In this document: positions 16,389 through 25,448 of the stretch, in pieces
How positions within the stretch are numbered: position 1 is the first letter of the stretch
Layout: every line of letters begins with the position of its first letter
Assembly: GCF_015354575.1 (NCBI RefSeq)
Contig: NZ_JACAFQ010000017.1
Location: 83,335 to 147,334 of the forward strand
DNA from: Pseudomonas sp. UFMG81
Lineage (GTDB): Bacteria > Pseudomonadota > Gammaproteobacteria > Pseudomonadales > Pseudomonadaceae
DNA: 64,000 nucleotides
Direction of reading: 5' to 3'
Program-made: the position numbers and the translations under genes
Notes under the pieces: model-generated
Seen by the model: only the letters and a program-made list of their open reading frames with translations
Told to the model about the DNA's origin: nothing
The model's database searches: none

Positions 16389-17948
16389 TCACTCGCTGGC
16401 CGGCGCCAGCTGCAGCCACTCGTTGGTGTAGGTCCACTCCTCCTGCACCTTGTCCGGGTGCTCGTTCAGGCGAATCCCGTACGACGGAATGATCTGCCTG
16501 ACCTTGGCCTGCCACTCAGGGGTGGCCAGCTTGTCCTTGAACACCTTGCCCAGCAGGTCGAGCATGATCGGCGGCGCGGTCGAGGCCCCCGGCGAGGCGC
16601 CCAGCAGGCCGGCGATGCTGCCGTCCTTCGAGGCGACGATTTCGGTGCCCAGCTTGAGTACTCCGCCCTGGTTCTCGTCCTTCTTGATGATCTGCACCCG
16701 CTGCCCGGCCTGCCACAGGCGCCAGTCCTGCTGTTTGGCCTCGGGGAAGTAAGTCTGCAGGGCGACGAAACGGTCATCGTCGGATTGCAGCACTTGGCCG
16801 ATCAGGTATTGCACCAGGTCGAACTCGCGCACCCCGACCCGCACCATCGGCCAGGTGTTGTGCAGCGACATGCTGGCCATCAGGTCGAACAGCGAGCCTT
16901 GCTTGAGGAACTTGGTGGAAAAGGTGGCGAACGGCCCGAACAGGATCATGCGCTTGCCATCGAGCACCCGGGTGTCGAGGTGCGGCACCGACATCGGTGG
17001 CGCGCCGGTGGCCGCGATGCCGTAGGCCTTGGCCATATGGCGCTGGGCGAGAGCCGGGTTGTCGGTGACCAGGAACGAGCCGCCCACCGGGAAGCCGGCG
17101 TAGTCCTTGGCCTCGTCGATGCCGGACTTCTGCAGCAACGGCAGCGCCGCGCCACCGGCACCGATGAACAGGAACTTGGCGTCGGTGGCGGCGGTGCTGC
17201 CATCCTTGAGGTTCTTGTACTCGACGTGCCAGCTGCCATCGTCGTTGCGGGTGATGTTCTCGACCTCGGTGGACAGTTTGAGGTCGAAGTTGGGCCGGGT
17301 TTGCAGGTAGCCCACGTACTGGCGGGTGATCTCGCCGAAGTTGACGTCGGTGCCGATCGGCGTCCAGGTTACGGCGAGCTTCTGGTTGGGATCGCGCCCT
17401 TCCATCATCAGCGGTACCCACTTGGCGATCTGCGCGTGGTCCTCGGAGTACTGCATGGGCTTGAACAGCGGGCTGGCCTGCAGCGCCTCGTAGCGCTTCT
17501 TGAGGAAGCGGATGTTGTCGTCGCCCCAGACGAAACTCATGTGCGGCGTGGTGTTGATGAACGAGCGCGGGTTCTTCAGCACCCCTTGCTTCACCTGCCA
17601 GGCGAGGAACTGCCGGGTGATCTGGAACGACTCGTTGATCTCCACCGCCTTGCTGATGTCGATCTTGCCATCCTTCTCCGGGGTGTAGTTGAGTTCGGCC
17701 AGGGCCGAGTGCCCGGTGCCGGCGTTGTTCCAGCCGTTGGAGCTTTCCTCGGCGACCTTGTCCAGGCGCTCGACCATCTCCATCGACCAGCCTGGCTCCA
17801 GTTCGTTGAGCCATACGGCGAGTGTCGAGCTCATGATGCCGCCGCCCACCAGCATCACGTCGACCTTCTTGCTTTCGGCAGCCTGGGCCATGCCCATGGC
17901 CAGGCACAGGGCCGCAAGGGCCCAGGGGGACTTGCTGAGGATCTTCAT
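16389..17948 (-). CDS. mqo: Malate:quinone oxidoreductase with signal peptide
   Basis: A 519-residue FAD enzyme that oxidises malate to oxaloacetate and reduces the quinone pool. VDVMLVGGGIMSSTLAVWL is the Rossmann FAD-binding motif, followed by the Mqo segments NGWNNAGTGHSAL and FINTTPHMSFVWG. Length matches the family. Unusually, it starts with a classical Sec-like signal (MKILSKSPWALAALCLAMG, A-Q-A/AES near 23), so it may be exported or anchored, unlike textbook cytoplasmic-face Mqo. The gene is monocistronic. Confidence 0.93.
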   Translation of the reverse strand: MKILSKSPWALAALCLAMGMAQAAESKKVDVMLVGGGIMSSTLAVWLNELEPGWSMEMVERLDKVAEESSNGWNNAGTGHSALAELNYTPEKDGKIDISKAVEINESFQITRQFLAWQVKQGVLKNPRSFINTTPHMSFVWGDDNIRFLKKRYEALQASPLFKPMQYSEDHAQIAKWVPLMMEGRDPNQKLAVTWTPIGTDVNFGEITRQYVGYLQTRPNFDLKLSTEVENITRNDDGSWHVEYKNLKDGSTAATDAKFLFIGAGGAALPLLQKSGIDEAKDYAGFPVGGSFLVTDNPALAQRHMAKAYGIAATGAPPMSVPHLDTRVLDGKRMILFGPFATFSTKFLKQGSLFDLMASMSLHNTWPMVRVGVREFDLVQYLIGQVLQSDDDRFVALQTYFPEAKQQDWRLWQAGQRVQIIKKDENQGGVLKLGTEIVASKDGSIAGLLGASPGASTAPPIMLDLLGKVFKDKLATPEWQAKVRQIIPSYGIRLNEHPDKVQEEWTYTNEWLQLAPASE

Positions 17949-18046
17949 GTGCGCTCCCTTTGCTCGAACAAACTGGAATCAAGCTTAGTCGACTGAAAGG
18001 GTCGGGTAAGTGTTCGTGTATGGGCCACAAGGTGCTCGCCGACAGT

Positions 18047-18076
18047 TTTGCAGTGCTCTTGAGATCGAGCGCACTT
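18047..18076 (+). repeat. Solo end of the dispersed repeat
   Basis: CAGTTTTGCAGTGCTCTTGA followed by GATCGAGCGC matches the outer end of the repeats at 1-265 (reverse complement) and 44150-44540, with CTTGAGATCGAGCGC identical to copy A. It lies in the leader of the radical SAM gene, 57 bp before its start. This suggests a partial or excised copy and argues against a longer start codon at 18010. Confidence 0.6.
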
Positions 18077-18132
18077 GCCTTAGGACGAATCTGCAAATAC
18101 TGTATGAATACACAGCATTGCGAGCCACCCCC

Positions 18133-19353
18133 ATGCAACTGATCGCCAAACTCGGCATCCTCGCCGACGCCGCCAAGTACGACGCCTCCTGCGCCAGCAG
18201 TGGCGCACCCAAGCGCAGCTCGCGCGGCCGCGACGGGCTGGGCGCCACCGACGGCATGGGCATCTGCCACAGCTACACCCCCGATGGCCGCTGCGTCTCC
18301 CTGCTCAAAGTGCTGCTCACCAACTTCTGCCTGTACGACTGCCAGTACTGCGTCAATCGTCGCTCCAGCAATGTGCCACGGGCGCGCTTCACCCCCGAGG
18401 AGGTGGTGCGCCTGACCCTGGATTTCTACCGGCGCAACTGCATCAGCGGGCTGTTCCTCAGCTCCGGCATCATCCGCTCGGCCGACTACACCATGGAGCA
18501 ACTGATCCGTGTCGCGCGGCTGCTGCGCGAGGAGCACAACTTCCGTGGCTACATCCACCTCAAGACCATCCCCGACGCCGACCCGCTGCTGATCGAAGAG
18601 GCCGGGCGCCTCGCCGACCGCCTCAGCGTCAATATCGAACTGCCCACCGACGCCAGCCTCAAGCGCCTGGCCCCGGAAAAACAGGCCAGCACCATCCGCC
18701 AGGCCATGGCCGTGATCCACCAGGGCCAGCAGGCGGTGGCCGGCGAGCCACGTGCGCCGCGCTTCACCCCCGCCGGGCAGAGCACCCAGGTGATCGTCGG
18801 CGCCGACACCACCGACGACAGCACCCTGCTGCGCAATGCCGAGTCGCTGTACCACGGCTACGGCCTCAAGCGCGTCTACTACTCCGCCTTCAGCCCGATC
18901 CCCGACAGCCCCGGCAGCGTGCCCCTGGCCGCCCCACCGCTGCTGCGCGAGCATCGCCTGTACCAGGCCGACTTCCTGCTGCGCGGCTATGGCTACAAGG
19001 CCGGTGAACTGCTGGCCGAGCACGCCAACCTGGCGCTGGACATCGACCCCAAGCTGGCCTGGGCACTGGCCAACCGCGAGGTGTTCCCGCTCGACGTGAA
19101 CCGCGCCGAGCCTGCGCTGCTGGCACGCATCCCCGGCATCGGCCTGCGCAGCGTGCAGCGCATGGTCGCCCTGCGCCGTGAACGGCGGATCCGCTACGAC
19201 GACCTGATCCAGCTGCGTTGCGTGCTGGAAAAGGCTCGCCCGTTCATCGTCACCAGCGACTACCGCCCGGCCCAGGCCGAACTGCGCAGTGGCCTGCTGC
19301 GCGCCCGCCTGCGCGAACCCCAGGCGCCTGTGCAGATGGGCTTGTGGGGATGA
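18133..19353 (+). CDS. Putative DNA modification/repair radical SAM protein (TIGR03916-like)
   Basis: A 406-residue radical SAM protein. The cluster motif is Cys66-x3-Cys70-x2-Cys73 (CLYDCQYC), preceded by TPDGRCVSLLKVLLTN and followed by RRSSNVPRARF. The C-terminal part has a helix-hairpin-helix (RIPGIGLRSVQRMVALR), a DNA-binding element. The architecture matches the family annotated as putative DNA modification/repair radical SAM protein. Its TGA overlaps the ATG of the DUF4130 partner (ATGA). The ATG at 18133 was selected because an upstream start would translate repeat DNA. Substrate unknown. Confidence 0.88.
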   Translation: MQLIAKLGILADAAKYDASCASSGAPKRSSRGRDGLGATDGMGICHSYTPDGRCVSLLKVLLTNFCLYDCQYCVNRRSSNVPRARFTPEEVVRLTLDFYRRNCISGLFLSSGIIRSADYTMEQLIRVARLLREEHNFRGYIHLKTIPDADPLLIEEAGRLADRLSVNIELPTDASLKRLAPEKQASTIRQAMAVIHQGQQAVAGEPRAPRFTPAGQSTQVIVGADTTDDSTLLRNAESLYHGYGLKRVYYSAFSPIPDSPGSVPLAAPPLLREHRLYQADFLLRGYGYKAGELLAEHANLALDIDPKLAWALANREVFPLDVNRAEPALLARIPGIGLRSVQRMVALRRERRIRYDDLIQLRCVLEKARPFIVTSDYRPAQAELRSGLLRARLREPQAPVQMGLWG

Positions 19354-20183
19354 TCGCACTCGACTGCGATGACTGCTTCGCCACCTGGCGCGAGCAAGCC
19401 CGCCGCTTGCTCGGCCATGGCATCGACCCGGCCGAAGTGACCTGGGGCCAAGGCCCGATCGGCGACCTGCTGGCCATGCCCGGCGCACTGCCCGAAGGGC
19501 CGGGGCCGTTCCACGCGCGGGTACCGGCAGCGCTGCTGGCGCAACTGGAACAGGCCGGTCGCTACCGCGGCGAACAACGCTGGAACCTGCTGTACGAAGT
19601 GCTCTGGCGCGTCGCCCACGGCGACCGCACCGCCATGCTCGCCGGCGACCGCCTGGGCAGCGAGCTGCAACGGCGAATCAAGCAGGTACAGCGTGAGGCC
19701 CACCACCTGCACGCCTTCGTGCGTTTCGTGCCACTGCCGGCAACGCTGGCGGATCAGCTGCAACTGGACCTGGTGGCCTATCACGAGCCCGCTCACGACA
19801 TTCTCGACTGCGCCAGTGGCCATTTCGCCGAACGCCTGGGCAAGCAGCGTTGGCTGATCGCGACACCACGTGACGGGATTCGCCACGACGGGCAAACGCT
19901 CGACTATCAACGGCACTGCCCCGAGGCTTGGCAGGCATGGGCGCGCAATGCCGAAGACCCCGGCGCCGAGCTGTGGCTCACCTACTACCGGCACACCTTC
20001 AACCCTGCCCGCCTCAACCCCGATGCCCTGCGCCAGCACTTGCCGGGCCGGTTCTGGCGGTACCTGCCGGAGGGGCCGTTGATTCCCGAACTGGTCGGCC
20101 AGGCGCGCCAGGGCAAGCAGCGCGATGGGCAGGCGTTGGCGGTAGGGTTGCTCGGTGGCAAGCGGATCGTCGCCAAGCGTTGA
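19350..20183 (+). CDS. DUF4130 (TIGR03915-type) putative DNA repair protein
   Basis: A 277-residue protein. The N-terminus (MIALDCDDCFATWREQARRL) and the middle motif RWNLLYEVLWRVAHGDR fit TIGR03915. The C-terminal half (about 115-270) fits DUF4130: QREAHHLHAFVRFVPL, YHEPAHDILDCASGHFA and HCPEAWQAW. In other genomes the same domain is fused to a uracil-DNA glycosylase; here no UDG domain follows. Start ATG 19350 overlaps the radical SAM stop, so the two proteins are made in step and probably act together on damaged or modified DNA. Confidence 0.87.
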   Translation: MIALDCDDCFATWREQARRLLGHGIDPAEVTWGQGPIGDLLAMPGALPEGPGPFHARVPAALLAQLEQAGRYRGEQRWNLLYEVLWRVAHGDRTAMLAGDRLGSELQRRIKQVQREAHHLHAFVRFVPLPATLADQLQLDLVAYHEPAHDILDCASGHFAERLGKQRWLIATPRDGIRHDGQTLDYQRHCPEAWQAWARNAEDPGAELWLTYYRHTFNPARLNPDALRQHLPGRFWRYLPEGPLIPELVGQARQGKQRDGQALAVGLLGGKRIVAKR

Positions 20184-20335
20184 TGCCGCTCAATCGCAGG
20201 CAAGCCAGCCCGCAGAGACCGCGCCAGGCCTGATGGCGATGGGGTGACCGGCCCATCGCTCTGTCAGATAAATGTGAAAAATTTGTGAGAAATCTGGCAT
20301 ACCAGACTGTTACGGCGCGACGAATCCTGACACAC

Positions 20336-20355
20336 TTATTGCTAATCGTTCTCAT
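20336..20355 (+). promoter_or_regulatory. Putative Fur box
   Basis: TTATTGCTAATCGTTCTCAT lies 30-49 bp before the receptor gene and resembles GATAATGATAATCATTATC-type Fur sites (TAATC..TTCTCAT core). Iron-repressed expression of the downstream siderophore receptor is therefore likely. Confidence 0.6.
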
Positions 20356-20384
20356 AAGCACTAGCAATAAGGACAAAGCCCGGC

Positions 20385-22556
20385 ATGTCACCGCTTCCTT
20401 CACCCCACCGCTTCACGCCCCCGCGCAACCTGCTGGCCATGGCCATCTGCATGGCGACACTCAGCCCGGCCATCGCCGCCGAACAGGCCCAAGCCGACGC
20501 ACCGACGGTGCTCGAACTGGGGGCGACGGCCATCAACGACAGCCGCCTGGGCAGCACCACCGAAGGCTCGCAGTCGTACACCACCGGCGCCATGTCCACT
20601 GCCACCAAACTGCCCCTGACCATGCGCGAAACGCCCCAGGCGGTGACGGTGATCACCCGCCAGCGCATGGACGACCAGAACATGACCAGCATCAACGACG
20701 TGGCCAGGTACACCCCTGGGCTGTTCCTCAACCAGTCCAACGGCCCCGGCCGGCAGACCTACACCGCCCGCGGTTTCGACGTCGACAACATCATGTACGA
20801 CGGCATCCCCAGTTCGTACACCGGTTGGGTGGTCGGCGCCCAGCCCAACCTGGCGATGTTCGACCGCGTGGAGGTGGTACGCGGGTCCACCGGCCTGGTC
20901 ACTGGTGCCGGCACCCCGTCGGCGGCCATCAACCTGGTGCGCAAGCGCCCGCTGGCCGAGCAGAAGGTCACCCTGACCGGCGCCGCCGGCAGCTGGGACA
21001 ACTACCGTGGCGAGGTCGACGCCTCCAGCCCGCTCAACGACAGCGGCACCCTGCGCGGCCGGGTAGTCACCTCGTACCAGGACGCCAACTCGTTTCGTGA
21101 CGGCCAGGAAGACGACCACGGCCTGTTCTACGCAGTCACCGAAGCCGACCTGAGCGAAGACACCACCCTCACCCTCGGTTTCTCCCACCAGAAGGACAAG
21201 ACCAACTTCTTCTGGGGCGCCATCCCCACCGACCTCACCGGCCACCACCTGGACGTGTCGCGCTCGTACAACCCGGGCACCGACTGGGAGAACAAGGACC
21301 AGGAGATCAACACCCTGTTCGCCGAGCTGCGCCACCGCCTGGCCAATGACTGGAAGCTGCAGGTCAACGCCAACTACAGCGAACAGAACGCATTGTTCCG
21401 CGGCTCGTACCAGTCGCGCTGGAACGCGGCCAAGACCCTGACCCGCACGGTCTACCAGTCCAAGCACGACGAGAACCAGCTGGGCCTGGATGCCTTCGCC
21501 AGTGGCCCGTTCGAGGCCCTGGGCCGTACCCACGAGCTGGTGGTCGGCGCCAGCAAGCGGCTGTACGACATGAACGAGGACAACTACAGCCCGTACGACA
21601 CCAACTACCCGCTCAATGGCGGCAAGCCCGACTTCGTGCACACCAGCAACAACCGCTACCTGATCAATCAGGAAGGCGTGTACGCCACCACCCGCCTGAG
21701 CCTGGCCGACCCGCTCAAGCTGATCCTCGGCGGGCGCCTGGACTGGTACGACTACGACCAGCGCGACAACGACGCAGGCGACTACAAGGTGACCCGCAAC
21801 GTCACCCGCTATGGTGGCCTGATCTACGACCTGGACGAGCACCACTCGGTGTATGCCAGCTACACCGACATCTTCACCCCGCAGGACGGCCGCGACGGCT
21901 CGGGCAAGCCGGTGAAGCCGATCGTTGGCAAGAACTACGAGATCGGCATCAAGGGCGAGTACTTCGATGGCGCGCTCAACGCCAGCCTGGCGGTGTTCCG
22001 CATCGACCAGGAGAACCGCCAGGTCGAGGTGAAATTGCCGGACTGCCCGCAACTGTCCTGCTTCCAGGCCTCCGGTGAAGTGCGCAGCCAGGGTATCGAC
22101 TTCGAACTGCAGGGCGCACTGACCGATCACTGGCAGGTCGGTGGCGGCTACACCTACGCCCGCGTGCACACCATCAAGGACGACAACAACCCGAGCAAGA
22201 TCAACAAGCCGCTCAACAGCGACACCCCCGAGCACCAGTTCAAGCTGTACACCACCTACCGCTTCCAGGGCCCGCTGGAAAAACTGCGCGTCGGCGGCGG
22301 CGTGACCTGGCAGAGCCGCATGTACAACGACATCGCGCTGGACGACGGCAGCAGCTACCGCCTGATCCAGGGGGCCTATGCGGTCACCGACCTGATGGCC
22401 GGCTACCAGGTCAGCCAGAATCTGGACCTGCAGCTCAACGCCAACAACGTGTTCGACAAGCACTACTACTCGTCGATCTCCAAGTCCGTGGACTACGGTG
22501 GCGACACCTTCGGCGACCCACGCAACTTCATGCTGACCGCCAAGTACAGCTTCTGA
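20385..22556 (+). CDS. TonB-dependent siderophore receptor
   Basis: A 723-residue outer-membrane receptor. The signal peptide is about 1-31 (AIAA/EQ). The plug domain (about 65-180) has LPLTMRETPQAVTVITRQRM, DVARYTPGLF and RVEVVRGSTGLVTGAGTPSAAINLVRKRP, typical of FhuE/coprogen or pyoverdine-type receptors. The barrel ends with NVFDKHYYSSI and a terminal KYSF. No N-terminal STN signalling domain is present, so it does not itself control an ECF sigma factor. A Fur-like site is upstream; no biosynthetic genes are nearby, so it probably imports a foreign siderophore. Confidence 0.93.
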   Translation: MSPLPSPHRFTPPRNLLAMAICMATLSPAIAAEQAQADAPTVLELGATAINDSRLGSTTEGSQSYTTGAMSTATKLPLTMRETPQAVTVITRQRMDDQNMTSINDVARYTPGLFLNQSNGPGRQTYTARGFDVDNIMYDGIPSSYTGWVVGAQPNLAMFDRVEVVRGSTGLVTGAGTPSAAINLVRKRPLAEQKVTLTGAAGSWDNYRGEVDASSPLNDSGTLRGRVVTSYQDANSFRDGQEDDHGLFYAVTEADLSEDTTLTLGFSHQKDKTNFFWGAIPTDLTGHHLDVSRSYNPGTDWENKDQEINTLFAELRHRLANDWKLQVNANYSEQNALFRGSYQSRWNAAKTLTRTVYQSKHDENQLGLDAFASGPFEALGRTHELVVGASKRLYDMNEDNYSPYDTNYPLNGGKPDFVHTSNNRYLINQEGVYATTRLSLADPLKLILGGRLDWYDYDQRDNDAGDYKVTRNVTRYGGLIYDLDEHHSVYASYTDIFTPQDGRDGSGKPVKPIVGKNYEIGIKGEYFDGALNASLAVFRIDQENRQVEVKLPDCPQLSCFQASGEVRSQGIDFELQGALTDHWQVGGGYTYARVHTIKDDNNPSKINKPLNSDTPEHQFKLYTTYRFQGPLEKLRVGGGVTWQSRMYNDIALDDGSSYRLIQGAYAVTDLMAGYQVSQNLDLQLNANNVFDKHYYSSISKSVDYGGDTFGDPRNFMLTAKYSF

Positions 22557-22648
22557 CCCGCCTCCTGGCGCATGGACGCGCCCCTCCCGCCTTGTATACA
22601 AACTGTCTATCCGGCTAGACTCCGCACTTTTTCCAGCGGATATCGACC

Positions 22649-23548
22649 ATGGCCAGGATCACCGCACGCAACGCCACACTCTGCGGCCTCGCCGCCATCC
22701 TGCTATGGAGCACCGCTTCGGGCCTGATCCGCAGTGTCAGCCAGCACTTCGGCGCGATCGGCGGCGCGGCACTGATCTATAGCCTCGGCGCCTTGCTATT
22801 ACTTGTACTGTTGGGGCGCCCTCGCCTGCGCAAGGCTTCGCCTTTCTACCTGGTGACCGGCTCGGCGCTGTTCGTCACCTACGAGATCTGCCTGTCGCTG
22901 GCCCTGGGCTACGCCCTGGACAGTACCCAGGCGATCCAGCTGATGGTGGTCAACTACCTGTGGCCGAGCCTGACCGTGCTGCTGGCGATCGTGATGAACC
23001 GCCAGCCGGCGCGCTGGTACATCGTGCCCGGCACGGCGCTGGCGCTGTTGGGTATTCTCTGGGTGGTCGGCAGCGACGGCCTGGCGCTGCACAGCGTGCT
23101 CGCCAATGTCCACTCCAATCCGCTTGGCTACGGTCTGGCGGCCACCTGTGCGGTCAGCTTCGCGCTGTACTGCAACGTCACCCGCCGCTACGCCGACGGG
23201 CAGAACCATGTGACGCTGTTCTTCCTGCTCACCGCCGGGGTGTTGTGGGTGAAGTACACCTTCAGCCCCGAAGCCCTACCGGCCTTCACCTCCGGCGCCA
23301 GCCTCGAACTGCTGGCCGCAGGCCTGGCCATGGCCGGTGGCTACGCGTTGTGGAACCTCGGCATCCTGCGCGGCAACCTGACCCTGCTGGCCACTGCCTC
23401 GTACTTCGCTCCCGTGCTGTCCTCGGCCTTTGCCGCGCTGTGGCTGGGTGCGCATCTGGCCTTGCAGTTTTGGCAGGGCGCACTGCTGGTTACCCTGGGT
23501 TCGCTGCTGTGCTGGCAGGCGACTCGCCAGCCTCGAGCGAGCGCCTGA
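22649..23548 (+). CDS. yddG: EamA/DMT transporter, YddG-like aromatic amino acid exporter
   Basis: A 299-residue inner-membrane protein with about ten hydrophobic helices and two EamA halves. The N-terminal ILLWSTASGLIRSVSQ and the mid-protein VVNYLWPSLTVLLAI fit YddG, which exports aromatic amino acids and paraquat-like compounds. The C-terminal 59 bp overlap tail-to-tail with the SufR-like regulator gene, so the transcripts are convergent. Substrate by family resemblance only. Confidence 0.85.
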   Translation: MARITARNATLCGLAAILLWSTASGLIRSVSQHFGAIGGAALIYSLGALLLLVLLGRPRLRKASPFYLVTGSALFVTYEICLSLALGYALDSTQAIQLMVVNYLWPSLTVLLAIVMNRQPARWYIVPGTALALLGILWVVGSDGLALHSVLANVHSNPLGYGLAATCAVSFALYCNVTRRYADGQNHVTLFFLLTAGVLWVKYTFSPEALPAFTSGASLELLAAGLAMAGGYALWNLGILRGNLTLLATASYFAPVLSSAFAALWLGAHLALQFWQGALLVTLGSLLCWQATRQPRASA

Positions 23549-24152
23549 CCGCAAAACGGCACACCTGCCCGCCACGCAGCATGCACTCCAGATGCTGGGC
23601 CTCGCCGCCGCCCAGGGTGCCGATCAGCGCCAGGTCCAGCTCGCACACCTGCGGGTGGACCTTGGCGAGATGATGGAACACACAATTGTGGGCAACGATC
23701 TCCGGTTCACCGGATGAGCGAAAGAACACCGCCGCTTCATAACCGGCCTGGTTCATGTGCTGGACGATCCGCGCCTCATCGACCACTTGCTGCTCCAGGT
23801 CCGCGGCCAATTTGCGCCCCAGGCCACGCAGCAAGGCCAGTAGCGCGTCGTTGCCGAGCAACCCGGCAACCTGATCGATCAGTAGATTGGCCAGCAACGG
23901 GTACTGACGTGGGAACAGCTCCCGAGCGTGGTCGGTAAGCTGGTGCAACTGCTCCGGTCGACGCCCGGTGGGCCGGGTGGCGCCGCGCTCGACCAGGCCG
24001 TCACGCTCCAGCGCCGCCAGGTGCTGTCGCACCGCGGTGCGGGTGATCGCCAGCGCCTGGGCCAGGTCGTCGATGCTCATGCCCGCAGGTTGACGCAAAA
24101 GCGCGTAGAGCAGGTCGCGCTGGGTACGGCCCAATCCTTCGAGCATCGCCAT
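23490..24152 (-). CDS. SufR-like Fe-S regulator (winged HTH)
   Basis: A 220-residue regulator. The N-terminal winged helix is MSIDDLAQALAITRTAVRQH with wing GATRPTGRRPEQ. The C-terminal domain has Cys157, Cys170 (C-x12-C), Cys190 and Cys198 (LECMLRGGQVC), a layout seen in SufR-type repressors where Cys ligate an Fe-S cluster. It should sense Fe-S status, oxygen or oxidants. It is downstream of, and 11 bp from, the periplasmic His-rich protein gene in one unit. It overlaps yddG on the opposite strand. No suf genes are adjacent. Confidence 0.75.
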   Translation of the reverse strand: MAMLEGLGRTQRDLLYALLRQPAGMSIDDLAQALAITRTAVRQHLAALERDGLVERGATRPTGRRPEQLHQLTDHARELFPRQYPLLANLLIDQVAGLLGNDALLALLRGLGRKLAADLEQQVVDEARIVQHMNQAGYEAAVFFRSSGEPEIVAHNCVFHHLAKVHPQVCELDLALIGTLGGGEAQHLECMLRGGQVCRFAVRRSLEAGESPASTAANPG

Positions 24153-24163
24153 GGCCCTCCAGT

Positions 24164-24799
24164 TCAGAACTTGTCGGGGAACTGCTTGACCAGCGCCCCG
24201 GCCAAGGCGTCGGCAAGCACCAGCATGTGCTGGCGCATCATCTGCCAGGTTTGCGCTTCGCCGGTGTAGTCTGCGGCAGCGAGCTGGTCGACCTGCGCCA
24301 CATGGTGACCGCCGTGGGCGCTGAGCAGGGTCAGCAGAGTCGGTTCGGGCAGGTAGGGGTTGGCCTTGGCCAGGAACGCGGCGATGGCCTTGGCATTGGC
24401 CGACAGCTCATTGACCGCCGCCTGCTGAGCGGCGTTGTCCTTGGTAACGGTGGCATCGCTGTAATGCTTGACCGCCCCCCAGTGCCCGCCCAGCAGCTTG
24501 AACAGCTGGTCGGCGGCCGGCTGGCCATACAACGGCGCAATGCTGTTGGCAATGAGGGTGGCGTTGCTCACCACCTGCTTGGCCGCCGTGTCGGCCTGCG
24601 GCCGATTACCCGCCTGGTTGGCCACGGCGTAGTTGCGAACCCAGAAGACATGCTCGACCCACAGGTCGCGCAGTGCCAGGCGGGTGGTCAACGCCGCTGC
24701 GTCCGTGGCGGGTGCGCTGCTGGTGGCGGCCAGGGCCTGGTTCCAGGCAGGCTGCGCGCACAGGGCGAGCAGCACGATTGCTGCAATCTTGATGTTCAT
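24164..24799 (-). CDS. Secreted helical His-rich protein, unknown function
   Basis: A 211-residue protein with a Sec signal (MNIKIAAIVLLALCAQPAWN, cleavage near ALA/AT, 24). The mature part looks all-helical. Histidines are spread over the helices in LWVEHVFWVR, GGHWGAVKHYSDA and SAHGGHHVAQVDQL, which could bind a metal or heme as in four-helix-bundle proteins; this is only an inference. No catalytic motif was recognised. It is followed 11 bp later by a SufR-like regulator, so an iron/redox link is plausible. Confidence 0.6.
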   Translation of the reverse strand: MNIKIAAIVLLALCAQPAWNQALAATSSAPATDAAALTTRLALRDLWVEHVFWVRNYAVANQAGNRPQADTAAKQVVSNATLIANSIAPLYGQPAADQLFKLLGGHWGAVKHYSDATVTKDNAAQQAAVNELSANAKAIAAFLAKANPYLPEPTLLTLLSAHGGHHVAQVDQLAAADYTGEAQTWQMMRQHMLVLADALAGALVKQFPDKF

Positions 24800-24898
24800 G
24801 ACGACACCCTCGAAGTGGATGACCCAACAAGGGTAATTTAAGCAGCAAAATATGTTTTTATTGGCCGCCCGCGCGAATTCAGACCAGTGGCCAGGTGC

Positions 24899-25378
24899 TC
24901 AGCCCCTGATGGCTTTCTCGATCGCCGCGATGTCGATCTTGCCCATCTCCATCATCGCGTCCCATGCCCGCTTGGCCGCCGCCCGGTCGTTGCCGGCGAC
25001 AGCCTGGGTGAGCACCCGCGGGCTGATCTGCCACGACAGCCCCCACTTGTCCTTGCACCAACCGCAGACACTGGCCTCGCCACCATTGCCGACGATGGCG
25101 TTCCAATAGCGGTCGGTTTCTTCCTGATCGTCAGTGGCCACCTGAAACGAGAACGCCTCGCTGTGCTTGAACATAGGGCCGCCGTTGAGGCCGATGCAGG
25201 GGATGCCCATCACCGTGAACTCGACGGTGATCACATCCCCCGCCTTGCCCGACGGGTAGTCGCCGGGGGCCTTGTGCACCGCCGTCACGCGGCTGTCGGG
25301 GAAGGTACTGGCGTAGAAGTTGGCGGCCTGTTCGGCGTCATGCTCGAACCAGAGGCAGATGCTGTTCTTCGGGGCCAT
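24899..25378 (-). CDS. PhnB/VOC-family protein (3-demethylubiquinone methyltransferase-like fold)
   Basis: A 159-residue vicinal-oxygen-chelate fold protein of the PhnB-like group. The patterns CLWFEHDAEQAANFYAS, EFTVMGIPCIGLNGGP and the closing ISPRVLTQ with GNDRAAAKRAWDAMMEMGKI are characteristic. Enzymatic role unknown despite the historical methyltransferase label. The ATG at 25378 was chosen because upstream codons do not match the family. It precedes an unrelated AraC-GyrI gene on the same strand, 70 bp away. Confidence 0.85.
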   Translation of the reverse strand: MAPKNSICLWFEHDAEQAANFYASTFPDSRVTAVHKAPGDYPSGKAGDVITVEFTVMGIPCIGLNGGPMFKHSEAFSFQVATDDQEETDRYWNAIVGNGGEASVCGWCKDKWGLSWQISPRVLTQAVAGNDRAAAKRAWDAMMEMGKIDIAAIEKAIRG

Positions 25379-25448
25379 GTGCGGGCTCCTGGGGTTGCCG
25401 GGGTCCCACGAGTCTAGCCCCCCTGCCCGCCTCGACCGCCGCCTGCGA

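Noticed and set aside
18010..18132. Upstream start for the radical SAM gene
   Set aside because: Would translate the solo repeat end at 18047-18076; the family begins at the ATG 18133.
16774..19488. 904-residue open frame on the minus strand
   Set aside because: It runs antisense to the radical SAM gene and out of frame with mqo, both of which have strong family motifs; GC-rich DNA gives long shadow frames.
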